DNA of 49,645 nt, from contig NZ_JADEWR010000003.1 in assembly GCF_015207525.1 (NCBI RefSeq), forward strand, positions 74,168-123,812. Reading direction: 5' to 3'. This document shows positions 24,952 through 33,068 of the stretch, one piece after another (position 1 is the first letter of the stretch; each line of letters opens with the position of its first letter). This DNA comes from Nodosilinea sp. LEGE 06152. Lineage in GTDB: Bacteria; Cyanobacteriota; Cyanobacteriia; Phormidesmidales; Phormidesmidaceae. A program made the translations under genes and the position numbers. The notes beneath the pieces are model-generated. The model was not told the origin of the DNA. It worked only from the letters and a program-made list of their open reading frames with translations, and did no database searches.

Positions 24952-25956
24952 ATGCAGTCCATGCTTCCCGGTGCGCCCTGGCTGTTGGCGCACAAGTCGA
25001 TGCTGGCTACCCACCAGCCCCGCAAAGTTTCCCTACACGGTAATGACTATGTAATGTGGAAAGATGCCGCAGGGGATATTCACGCCCTGCCCAACGCCTG
25101 TCCGCACATGGGAGCGATGCTGTCGGAAGGCTGGTGCGAAGCGGCGAACGACGGTACGAGCCAGGTTGTCTGTCCCTTCCACGCCCTGGCGTTTGATGCC
25201 CAGGGGCGCACGGTCTTGCCCGGTTCTGCTAAGCAAACCCTGCCCCAGATTCAGCCCCTAGAGCTGATTGTTGAGGGTGATTTTGTCTGGTCCTACGGTG
25301 ATTGTGAGCCCAAGCTGCCGATTCCGGGGGTGATGAATGCGATCGCATCCCAGTACACCTTCATAGGCTCGACAGCAGACTGCTCGATCGACACCGACCT
25401 GCTTATGCTGCTCAACATGCACGACTACAACCATCAAAACGGCACCCACCGCGACCTGTTTCGCATTGCTGAGGTACAGTTTCATCGGTTTGTCGACCAG
25501 GGGTATGAGTCGCACGCCTTCTACGACATGCCCACCGCCCCCTACTCACTGCTAGAAAAGCTGCGCCGTCCCGACCTGTTTCTGCTGCCCGGCACCATCA
25601 GCGCCCATATGGAAAACCACTTTCCAGCGCTGGTCATCTTTCATGGCGAGTCGTCGTTGGGCAGGGTGGCCCAGTGCCACCTGTTTGTACCCGAGGCCGA
25701 GCACCGCACCCGCACCTACATTCTGCTATTCGGTCAGGCTAAGCACCCCGCCTTTAGCCTGATGGGCCGCGCCTATCTCAATTTTGGCCGAGTCGTGGTG
25801 GACCAGGATGCCGATATTTTGGGCAAGATTTACCCCAATGCAGCTCAGAAAATCAAGCTCAACAACGAAGTGGGCATGGACTGGGTGCGGCGAAATTTTG
25901 AAACGCTTGCCGCCGCAAACGTTTCAGCAGCAAGTAAGGCCAGTGCTTCGCCCTAA
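24952..25956 (+). CDS. Rieske 2Fe-2S aromatic-ring-hydroxylating-type oxygenase
   Basis: Oxygenase alpha-subunit-like protein. The Rieske cluster is bound by Cys50/His52 (ACPHMGAML) and Cys74/His77 (VVCPFHALAF). The mononuclear iron site is suggested by LLNMHDYNHQNGTHRD (His157, His161 or His166). 334 residues, close to the size of PaO/cholin-type cyanobacterial members. ATG 24952 has GGAGG 5 bases upstream. Substrate unknown: chlorophyll-breakdown-like, carotenoid or xenobiotic roles are all possible. Divergent from the TetR gene, whose product is the likely regulator. Confidence 0.82.
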   Translation: MQSMLPGAPWLLAHKSMLATHQPRKVSLHGNDYVMWKDAAGDIHALPNACPHMGAMLSEGWCEAANDGTSQVVCPFHALAFDAQGRTVLPGSAKQTLPQIQPLELIVEGDFVWSYGDCEPKLPIPGVMNAIASQYTFIGSTADCSIDTDLLMLLNMHDYNHQNGTHRDLFRIAEVQFHRFVDQGYESHAFYDMPTAPYSLLEKLRRPDLFLLPGTISAHMENHFPALVIFHGESSLGRVAQCHLFVPEAEHRTRTYILLFGQAKHPAFSLMGRAYLNFGRVVVDQDADILGKIYPNAAQKIKLNNEVGMDWVRRNFETLAAANVSAASKASASP

Positions 25957-25969
25957 GTCACGGCTCTGG

Positions 25970-26575
25970 CTACTGCTCTGGCACCAATTCAGTATTGACC
26001 TCGTTGATGGGGCGGCGGCGTAGTTCTTCTGACTCACTGCGGGGCAGCAGATCAAACACCTCACGCATGACATCGTCGATCGCTTCATAGGAAACCGTAC
26101 CGGTTTCGTTAAAGACCAGGTCTCCCTGGGCGTTAAAGACTAGGGTTTGGGGCACAGCATCTTTGAAGTAGTAGCCCGGTTCGCTCGGCTCGTAGGAGGC
26201 CTTAACCGGAATTGAGTCGGCCATGGTGGGGATAAAGTTGGCCACCCGCCCATAGGGGGCCTGCAGCTGAGAAATCACCGAGGCAAACTTTTTGCAATCG
26301 CTGCTGTCGTCCACGTAGATGACAACGATGGCAGGCTTACCGGCCTTAAGCGACTGCTCCAGACTGACGCGGGGAGGTACTAGCGACCCATTACCGGCAT
26401 AGAGCGCAAAAATGTTGCCGTCATAGTTGTCGTCGGTGAGGCCCGCCAGGGCCGTGGGCTGCCCGCCTAGCCCCAGCCACAGTACCAGCGCAGCGCAGAG
26501 GAGTCCCAGGGCTTGCCCCAGCCGATATTGGGGCCTAGGGCGATGAAAGAGATGGGCGGTGAGCCAGCGCAGCAT
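25970..26575 (-). CDS. Thylakoid membrane PSI accumulation factor-like thioredoxin-fold protein
   Basis: Membrane-anchored or lumenal protein with a thioredoxin-like fold but no CxxC. An N-terminal hydrophobic segment (ALGLLCAALVLWLGLGG) ends in PTALAG, a possible cleavage site. The rest contains YDGNIFALYAGNGSLVPPR, IVVIYVDDSSDCKKFASVIS and EVFDLLPRSESEELRRR, which match the cyanobacterial family named for photosystem I accumulation. 201 residues. The single Cys replaces the redox pair, so a chaperone or assembly role is more likely than disulfide exchange; this is inference. Confidence 0.72.
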   Translation of the reverse strand: MLRWLTAHLFHRPRPQYRLGQALGLLCAALVLWLGLGGQPTALAGLTDDNYDGNIFALYAGNGSLVPPRVSLEQSLKAGKPAIVVIYVDDSSDCKKFASVISQLQAPYGRVANFIPTMADSIPVKASYEPSEPGYYFKDAVPQTLVFNAQGDLVFNETGTVSYEAIDDVMREVFDLLPRSESEELRRRPINEVNTELVPEQ

Positions 26576-26684
26576 GGCAATGATGTCCTTGGTCTAGGGC
26601 CTGTTGTCGGTGGCCTTGAATAGTCAGACTTACCGTCATGCCGATCAAAGCCACAGCCTCTATTAGGCCACAGAATGGCGGCGC

Positions 26685-27305
26685 TTATTGCTGAGTACTG
26701 CTAAATTCTTGCACCACCGATCGCATCGCGTCGGCATTGGCCATCCGCGAATCGTCAGGTGCCCACACCACCACTTGGTAATACTCCTCGCCCATTTCAA
26801 CGGTGGTGTGCAGGTAGGCCACCGGGCGCTGGGACACCTCGCCCCGCACCGCATACTGCACGGCAGGAAAGCCATTTACCCGATCGACACCCGTGCGCTC
26901 CTGGTTGGCAGTTACCTGACTAAAGCCCCCTTTGAGAATTTGCAGGTAGTTGCTGGCCTGCTCTTCGAGGTTGCCCTGCCCGACGGCGGCCCGGCTTTCG
27001 CCCAGCACCACCAAAAACAGTTCTTGGTCGGGGTTGTAGGCTTCTAGGTCGGCGTTGGGGTGCAGGGTGCCGGTAGGGGCAGCCTGCCAACCATTCTGCA
27101 GGCGCAGCCGGACGGGCTTCATGCGGCTGACCAGCGTATTGCCGCGAAAGCCGCTATCGACGTACTGGTTGCCCATGTCTTCGTCGCTCTCGGGCGATCG
27201 CGACAGCCCCAGGGTATTGCACCCGGTAAGCCCCAGCGCTATCAGCCCAGCCGCCAGGGCGGGCAGGCTGCGCTGCCACCAGTCCAAGCCGTTGCTTTCA
27301 GCCAT
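26685..27305 (-). CDS. Putative lipoprotein of unknown function
   Basis: Secreted lipoprotein: signal segment LPALAAGLIALGLTGCNTLG has a lipobox L-T-G-C, the Cys about residue 29. The mature part is a mixed alpha/beta domain with LRLQNGWQAAPTGTLHPNAD and SRAAVGQGNLEEQASNYLQI, resembling small cyanobacterial lipoproteins that are not characterised. ATG at 27305 (MAESNG) is preferred, with AGAAGGG about 7 bases before it. About 206 residues. Divergent from ychF. Confidence 0.75.
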   Translation of the reverse strand: MAESNGLDWWQRSLPALAAGLIALGLTGCNTLGLSRSPESDEDMGNQYVDSGFRGNTLVSRMKPVRLRLQNGWQAAPTGTLHPNADLEAYNPDQELFLVVLGESRAAVGQGNLEEQASNYLQILKGGFSQVTANQERTGVDRVNGFPAVQYAVRGEVSQRPVAYLHTTVEMGEEYYQVVVWAPDDSRMANADAMRSVVQEFSSTQQ

Positions 27306-27495
27306 AGCGTCACCCTTCTGTTCAATCACCTATTGCTCTCAGCTTCAAGGGTATAGCAACCCCTCCGCAATGGTCGCATCCTCTCCTATGCTAGATAGGG
27401 GTTTGAGGTGCAGGGATTAGGGTTTAAGGCCGGAGATGGCCCTTGACCTTTAGAATCCCAAACTTCCCCCGTTGCCCCACATTTAGAGTTATCCC

Positions 27496-28587
27496 ATGTT
27501 ACGAGCTGGCATTGTTGGGCTTCCCAACGTTGGCAAATCAACCCTGTTCAACGCCGTGGTGGCCAACGCCAAGGCCCAGGCCGCCAACTTTCCCTTTTGC
27601 ACCATCGAACCCAACGTGGGCATCGTGGCGGTACCCGACGCTCGGCTGCAGGTGCTAGCTGACCTGTCGAGTTCGGCTGAGACCGTGCCCGCCCGGGTCG
27701 AGTTTGTCGATATTGCGGGCCTGGTGCAGGGGGCTAGCCAGGGCGAGGGGCTGGGCAACCAGTTTTTGGCCAATATCCGTGAAGTCGATGCGATCGTCCA
27801 CGTGGTGCGCTGCTTTGACGACGACGATATCATCCACGTCTCGGGTTCAGTCGACCCGGTGCGCGACATCGAGGTGATTAACCTGGAGCTGGCCCTGTCT
27901 GACCTGGCTCAGCTGGAGCGCCGGATAGACCGGGTGCGCAAGCTGGCCCGCGCCGACAAAGAGGCCCAGGCCGAGCTAGAAATTCTAGAAAAAATTCTGC
28001 CGGTGCTCAACGAGGGCAAAACAGCTCGTCAGGTGGAGCTTGACGACGAAGCTGAGGCGATCATCAAGCCCCTAGGGCTGCTCACCCGCAAGCCCGTCAT
28101 CTACGCCACCAATGTCTCCGAAGACGACCTGGCCAGCGGCAACACCTGGGTGGAGCAGGTGCGCGCCGTAGCGGCGGCAGAAGACGCTCAGGTAGTAGTT
28201 ATTTCCGCCCAGGTCGAGTCCGAACTGGTGGATCTCAACGACGAAGAGCGCAAGGACTTTCTTGAATCTCTAGGGGTTGAAGAGGGAGGCCTCAAGACGC
28301 TGATTCGCGCTACCTACGAGCTGCTGGGGCTGCGAACCTACTTCACCACCGGCCCCAAAGAAACCCGCGCCTGGACGATTAAGGCCGGCATGGTGGCCCC
28401 CCAAGCCGCCGGGGTGATTCACACCGACTTTGAGCGCGGCTTTATTCGCGCTGAAACCGTAGCCTACAACGACCTGGTAGCGGCAGGGTCGATGGCTACA
28501 GCCAAAGACAAGGGGCAGGTGCGCAGTGAGGGCAAAGAGTACGTGGTGCAAGAGGGAGATGTGATGCTGTTTCGCTTCAACGTGTAG
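27496..28587 (+). CDS. ychF: Redox-regulated ATPase YchF (Obg family)
   Basis: Conserved translation-associated P-loop NTPase that prefers ATP. Motifs: G1 [16 protein letters not shown], the switch-like [13 protein letters not shown]3 [20 protein letters not shown], and the C-terminal TGS domain ([20 protein letters not shown], then [17 protein letters not shown]). No canonical NKxD; the adenine-specific variation is expected. 363 residues, usual size. No operon partner. Confidence 0.95.
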   Translation: MLRAGIVGLPNVGKSTLFNAVVANAKAQAANFPFCTIEPNVGIVAVPDARLQVLADLSSSAETVPARVEFVDIAGLVQGASQGEGLGNQFLANIREVDAIVHVVRCFDDDDIIHVSGSVDPVRDIEVINLELALSDLAQLERRIDRVRKLARADKEAQAELEILEKILPVLNEGKTARQVELDDEAEAIIKPLGLLTRKPVIYATNVSEDDLASGNTWVEQVRAVAAAEDAQVVVISAQVESELVDLNDEERKDFLESLGVEEGGLKTLIRATYELLGLRTYFTTGPKETRAWTIKAGMVAPQAAGVIHTDFERGFIRAETVAYNDLVAAGSMATAKDKGQVRSEGKEYVVQEGDVMLFRFNV

Positions 28588-28773
28588 CTACCCGTAGCGC
28601 TGGCCAAATGCCATAAACCGGGTTGGGTAGTTACAAAGGCCAGTGGTGGTCGCGGCCCGGTTAGGGTGTGCAAAAAAACTCGTTGCAATAGTGGTTCCTA
28701 GGAGAAAATCTATCTACAATTTGACCCATTAGGGGCATAGCTTGTCTCGCTCCAGGTTCATAGGACTATTGCC

Positions 28774-29640
28774 GTGGCCTCACCGCTTCAACCCTATCCT
28801 CAGCTACGCTCGGCGCTGCAACATCTGCAGGGGGTACCCCCCTGGGCGCTGCTCTCGCTGGTTATGAACGGGCTGCTGTTTATTACCGTCGTGGTCATGC
28901 TGCGGCAGCCGGGCCCGGCGGGGGATGCGGTGCTGCCCCAGGCCAATGCCTTTGCGGCCGATCCGTATGTGCCCATAGCGCCCTTTGAACCCGACCTAGG
29001 GCCGCGCCACAGCCTTGACTACGAGCAGTGGGTGGCTCTATTGGCGGCTGAGGCCGAGGCGGCGGTAGCTATCAATGCGCCGCGTCAAAACATTTTGCTG
29101 GGCGATTCTCTGACCCTGTGGTTTCCGGCTGACATGCTGCCGGGGCGCAAGACCTGGATCAATCAGGCCATTTCGGGGGAAAGCTCGGGGGGGTTGCGCG
29201 ATCGCCTCTACCTGCTAGACAAAACGGCCCCCGAGGCGGTGTTCATTATGGTGGGCATCAACGACCTGATCTGGGGCGGCTCGGAGGCAGATCTGGTCTA
29301 CAACGTTCGAATGATGATCAATTACCTGCGCCAGACCCACCCCCAGGCGCGGGTGGTGGTGCAGTCGGTTTTGCCCCACGGCGGCGAGTCGGCCACCTGG
29401 GAAGGCCGCGATCGCCTACAGGCCATTCCCCCCGAGCTGATTCGCACGGTCAACACCCAGCTCAAGGCGGTGGCCATCGAGACCGGCGTTGACTTTCTCG
29501 ATTTGTACCCGCTGTTTGTCAACGGCGACGGCTATCTGCGAGCCGACTTGACCACCGATGGGCTGCACCTCAACCAGGATGGCTACATGGTATGGCGTAC
29601 CGCCCTGGCCCTGCTCAATGAAACCGAGTTTCAGCCTTAG
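28774..29640 (+). CDS. SGNH/GDSL-family hydrolase, membrane-anchored
   Basis: Esterase/lipase-fold hydrolase. The catalytic Ser is in ILLGDSLTLWF (block I), Gly in INQAISGESSGG (II), Asn in VGINDLIWGG (III), and DGLHLNQDGYMVW holds the Asp/His pair (V). An N-terminal hydrophobic segment (LLSLVMNGLLFITVVVMLRQ) anchors or exports it. The start is GTG at 28774. 288 residues. Substrate, e.g. an acyl or acetyl group on an envelope glycan, is unknown. Its 3' end overlaps the convergent carboxypeptidase-regulatory-like gene by 26 bp. Confidence 0.88.
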   Translation: MASPLQPYPQLRSALQHLQGVPPWALLSLVMNGLLFITVVVMLRQPGPAGDAVLPQANAFAADPYVPIAPFEPDLGPRHSLDYEQWVALLAAEAEAAVAINAPRQNILLGDSLTLWFPADMLPGRKTWINQAISGESSGGLRDRLYLLDKTAPEAVFIMVGINDLIWGGSEADLVYNVRMMINYLRQTHPQARVVVQSVLPHGGESATWEGRDRLQAIPPELIRTVNTQLKAVAIETGVDFLDLYPLFVNGDGYLRADLTTDGLHLNQDGYMVWRTALALLNETEFQP

Positions 29641-30241
29641 ACGAAGCGGCAAAGGCAGGATCTGCAGCGACGGCCTCCTCCCCCCACGGCTGACTCGACA
29701 GTGACCCCAGAGTGTGGCCAACCACCGCTAGTGGACAAGCATCTGGCTCCAGTCGAATGGCGATGTTGGCCTCGGTAAAGGTTAGCCGGCGATCGCTCTG
29801 AACGATATCGACCGGGGTTGAGGCCGTTCCATGGCAGCGGTTAGGCAGCGTGTAGGTAGCCGTTAGCCTGTACTGACCGGGCGGTAAATCAAAAAAGCAG
29901 TAGTGGCCGTCGCCGCCGCTGGTGGTTTGGTCGGGCCGGGTGAGGGCAAGGGCAGGCACCAGGCGATCGAGCAGCCGTTGGGCCGTCGCCAGGGGAACCA
30001 GGGTTTGGTTCCAATCCGCGATTAGGTTGCTGTATTCGGCCTGCAGATCGGGCCGGTGGGCGATCGCAACGACCAAAAACGCCATTAGCCTCTCGGCAAA
30101 GGCCGCTGGAGCCGCCGTAATGCGCACCACAGCCTGGGGCACAATGTCGCCGGTTAGGGCGTTGGTAATGGTGCCTGCGATCGCCACTCGGCAGGGCTTA
30201 GCGGCAGCAGGCAGGGGGTGTTTAGATCGGGGGTTGGGCAT
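29615..30241 (-). CDS. Hypothetical protein with carboxypeptidase-regulatory-like domain
   Basis: Contains a beta-sandwich (CarboxypepD_reg/Ig-like) pattern split by a helical insert: VAIAGTITNALTGDIVPQAV, then a helical stretch with AYSNLIADW-type residues, then SGGDGHYCFFDLPPGQYRLT. The last 50 residues are low-complexity. No signal peptide with the start chosen at 30241 (MPNPRSKH); a longer form from 30301 would add a hydrophobic leader (GLLCVPPAYSIYFLLGASL), which is possible. About 208 residues. Function unknown. Confidence 0.6.
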   Translation of the reverse strand: MPNPRSKHPLPAAAKPCRVAIAGTITNALTGDIVPQAVVRITAAPAAFAERLMAFLVVAIAHRPDLQAEYSNLIADWNQTLVPLATAQRLLDRLVPALALTRPDQTTSGGDGHYCFFDLPPGQYRLTATYTLPNRCHGTASTPVDIVQSDRRLTFTEANIAIRLEPDACPLAVVGHTLGSLSSQPWGEEAVAADPAFAASSKAETRFH

Positions 30242-30814
30242 GAGGGATGCTCCCAGTAAAAAGTAGATAGAGTAGGCAGGGGGCACGCAGAGCAGGCCCA
30301 AGACCAGGGGAAAGGCAGGCGAACAATAGGGCGAGAATTGGGCGATCGCAGCATCACAGCCACTACCACAGCGCTTTTGCTCGAGCAGGTTGAAACAGTC
30401 AAAGCTTCAGGAAATTAAGGCTGGGCAGTCAGGCTGGCAGAAGCTCCTGCAAAGGCAGAACGTAGCTTAAGCCAGCTCGTTTGAGGCATAACCAAGTTGT
30501 CAATTGCCCTACCTGGGGCTACTAGCTGGCTACCTATCGCCTAAACCGTCTCTCAAAATGGTTAACTGGGTGGCGGTTGCTATACACCTCTGCGCCTCAC
30601 TGAGCAGATTCTTTCAGGGCCAGCTAGGTTTTGTTGGTAAAGCAGCGGCCCGTTGTTTGTGTTGAACACACTGCATCAAATTTATTGCGTCAAATTCACT
30701 GCGCCAAATCTACTGCGTCAAGGTTGCTTGGAGGGATTTTACACAAAGTCATGGCCCGTTTATAGCCCACGATTATGCTACTGCGATTCGGCTCTCCCTT
30801 AGAGAACCGTTAAC
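30242..30814. other. Intergenic region with a 14-bp tandem repeat
   Basis: About 570 bp without a credible reading frame. It contains a four-unit 14-bp repeat (30668-30723) and otherwise no recognised gene or RNA. It is upstream, on the minus strand, of the carboxypeptidase-regulatory-like gene and downstream of the DUF6816-like gene. Confidence 0.6.
30668..30723 (+). repeat. Four-copy 14-bp tandem repeat
   Basis: ACACTGCATCAAAT, TTATTGCGTCAAAT, TCACTGCGCCAAAT, CTACTGCGTCAAGG: four consecutive 14-bp units around a TGCGTCAAAT core. The spacing of about 1.3 helical turns is not a simple helical phase. Could be an array of protein-binding sites. Confidence 0.8.
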
Positions 30815-31594
30815 CTAAGTTTGCATCAACAGCTCTAGCCGGTAGCGATAGAGGGCAACCGGCCGGTTCTGCGCCTTGAGAAAGTCGGGGTCCTGGGGCG
30901 AGAGGTAAACCGCCGTCACCTGATCGGCCAGCACGCGATCGGCTTCCTGACGATAGGCAGTCGTGGTTTCGACCTCGTTGAAATAGGGAATGGCCCCACC
31001 CCGAAACACCTGCTGAAACCGCTCTACGGCAATGAAGCGATCGTCTGCTGTTTCCACGCTGCGAGCGGTTACGGTTGACTCTAGCTGACGGTTGTCGTTT
31101 AACAGAGTGAGCTGGCGATTGGGGTTTTTGGCGTCTACCTTCACCGCCTTCACCGCTCCATCGCCCAGGTAGGCGCGGGCCAGGCTCAGCCCGTTAAAGG
31201 CGCGATCGGCCACGGTTTGAGGCGTATTTGTGGCGATCGGAATCAGCCCCTTTGACCTCGGTAGGGCGGCCACAAACCTGACGGGGCAGGTCACCGGCTG
31301 TCCCAACTGGTCGCGGTTGCCTTCAAAGCCAGGGGTCACCAGTTCGGGAGCCAGGGGAGCCGCCAGGTCGACCAGGGTGCTGGTCAGTTGCCAGTCGCCC
31401 CGCAGCCAGTCAGGATAAATCAGATCCCCCTGAGCCGGAGCGAGGGTAGGCTTGCTGCCCCAGTTTGGAAAGGCGGCCAGGCGATCGGCGATCGGTCCGG
31501 CCTGGGCCTGGCCACTGCACAGTAACCACACCGTGAGCAGCAGGGTCAGCCAAAACAGGCGGCGGCGCAGGAGCGTAAGCAGCGATCGGGGCAT
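30815..31594 (-). CDS. Exported DUF6816-like protein
   Basis: Secreted or lumenal. The leader PRSLLTLLRRRLFWLTLLLT, then VWLLCSGQAQAG, is a clear signal peptide with AQA cleavage. The mature protein begins GPIADRLAAFPNWGSKP and has GDLIYPDWLRGDWQLTSTLV and APELVTPGFEGN, features of the cyanobacterial/plastid DUF6816 family. ATG at 31594 (MPRSLL) is preferred over an ATG at 31663, which would extend into the upstream repeat element. About 259 residues. Function unknown. Confidence 0.72.
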   Translation of the reverse strand: MPRSLLTLLRRRLFWLTLLLTVWLLCSGQAQAGPIADRLAAFPNWGSKPTLAPAQGDLIYPDWLRGDWQLTSTLVDLAAPLAPELVTPGFEGNRDQLGQPVTCPVRFVAALPRSKGLIPIATNTPQTVADRAFNGLSLARAYLGDGAVKAVKVDAKNPNRQLTLLNDNRQLESTVTARSVETADDRFIAVERFQQVFRGGAIPYFNEVETTTAYRQEADRVLADQVTAVYLSPQDPDFLKAQNRPVALYRYRLELLMQT

Positions 31595-32142
31595 AGTAAA
31601 GAAAGATGAGTTGACGCTGGTTTCTCTAGTCAAGACCGACCCGGTTCTAGGGGCTGTCATCAATTGGTCGCTAATGCTTCAAGAATCAGGGGTTACGGCC
31701 CCTAGCCATTTTTCTAGGTCGGGTGTGGCAATGTTGATAGCATCAGGACTTGAGCCGGAATGTATGACATGCCCTAGCAGATTTAAGCAGATAAAGGGTG
31801 GAAAGCAGTCAGAATCAACAAATCATAGGCTCAAACTTGCTCCCAAAAGCTAGGCCTTGCCTCTGCTAACGACTTTCCTGCCGCGGCCCAGGGCAGGCTA
31901 AGGAGACCGCACCCAACTCCAATTCTATGACGCCGATCTTGCCGCCGTTCATCCCCAGTCGGCTACCGCGCCATATGGCCTAAAGCCCTAGCCAGCGCGC
32001 GCTGCCTCAGATAGGCTTAATACTGCCAGCACTTGCGTTTACCCAAACAGGCTTCTGGTTATCCTAAGACATCTGGTAGCATTGCGGTTTTGCCCAGGCC
32101 AACCCGGCGCTGTACCTCTCCTGAATATCCCCCCACCCCTCA
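31595..32142. other. Intergenic region containing a MITE-like element
   Basis: 548 bp. The first part is the 131-bp terminal-inverted-repeat element (31647-31777); the remainder (to 32142) holds no credible gene or RNA that I can see. Confidence 0.6.
31647..31777. mobile_element. MITE-like 131-bp element, copy 1
   Basis: Bounded by CTAG on both sides with imperfect terminal inverted repeats: left CTAGGGGCTGTCATCAATT, right (read inward on the minus strand) CTAGGGCATGTCATACATT, 15 of 19 identical. No reading frame inside. On the minus strand the first about 78 bases match 47445-47522 at about 65 positions. Confidence 0.7.
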
Positions 32143-33063
32143 TTGTCGTCACTGTTGAGGAACCTCTTGGAAACTCCCCCCTCTAATACTCAGCCCCTGG
32201 ATGTGCCTGCGGAAATTACCGTCACCGATCTATTAGAGCGCTACGCCGCCGGGAACCGAGACTTTCGCGGTATTCAGCTAATTGGGGCCGACCTGAGCCA
32301 GCAAACCCTCAGCGGTGCCAATTTTCGGCAGTCTAATCTGCAAAATACTAACTTTTCGGGGGCCATTCTGACAGGGGCCAATTTTCGTGAGGCCAAGCTG
32401 ACCGACGTTAGCTTTGAGCAGGCCACGCTAGTGTTAGCCAACCTAATTGGGGCCGACCTGGCCGATGCTCGCCTGATGGGGGCCGATCTCAGCGAAGCCG
32501 GTATGCGCAGCGCCAATCTGGTGCGAGCCGACCTCAGCCAGGCCACCCTACGCGAAACCAACCTCAACGAAGCCGTGCTCGACCACGCCACCCTGCACAG
32601 GGCCGTACTCAGCGAGGCCAGCCTCAGCCGTGGTCGAATGCTGGCCACCGACCTCCAAGAGGCCAATCTAGAGCACGCTAACCTGACCAGCGCCTTGATG
32701 AACCGAGCTATTCTCAAAAAAGCCATTTTGGTAGGGGCGGTGCTGACAGGAGCGACCCTGGAGGGGGCCGATTTTGAGGCCGCTGACCTGAGCCGGGCCA
32801 AACTATCCAGCACTAACCTGGTCAACGTCAACCTGTCTCGGGCCAATCTGCGCGGGGCCAACCTGAGCTGGAGTTCGCTGCGCGGGGCCAACCTGCGTGG
32901 AGCCACCCTGTACCGCACCCGCCTGAGCTGGTCCAACCTGAGCGGGGCCGACCTCACCGATGCGGTGATGATCAACGCCAAGCTTGACTACACCAACCTG
33001 CGGCGCACCGACGTGCACGGCACCATTATGCCGGACGGATTTACGATGGGGTCTCAAGACTAA
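32143..33063 (+). CDS. Pentapeptide-repeat protein
   Basis: Right-handed quadrilateral beta-helix built of A(D/N)LxX repeats. Nearly all of residues about 45-300 consist of about 50 pentapeptides, such as LIGADLSQQTLSGANFRQSN, LIGADLADARLMGADLSEAG and NLSRANLRGANLSWSSLRGA. The N-terminal cap is ITVTDLLERYAAGNRDFRGI. The start is unclear: no ATG fits, and TTG at 32143 or 32155 would be used. 306 residues. No membrane segment. Role unknown. Convergent with the DUF1400 hydrolase, 5 bp apart. Confidence 0.9.
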   Translation: MSSLLRNLLETPPSNTQPLDVPAEITVTDLLERYAAGNRDFRGIQLIGADLSQQTLSGANFRQSNLQNTNFSGAILTGANFREAKLTDVSFEQATLVLANLIGADLADARLMGADLSEAGMRSANLVRADLSQATLRETNLNEAVLDHATLHRAVLSEASLSRGRMLATDLQEANLEHANLTSALMNRAILKKAILVGAVLTGATLEGADFEAADLSRAKLSSTNLVNVNLSRANLRGANLSWSSLRGANLRGATLYRTRLSWSNLSGADLTDAVMINAKLDYTNLRRTDVHGTIMPDGFTMGSQD

Positions 33064-33068
33064 CCCCG

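Noticed and set aside
32274..32981. Long minus-strand frame opposite the pentapeptide-repeat gene
   Set aside because: Antisense shadow of a periodic repeat gene; composition is Arg/Leu/Ala/Ser-rich repeats mirroring the sense codons.
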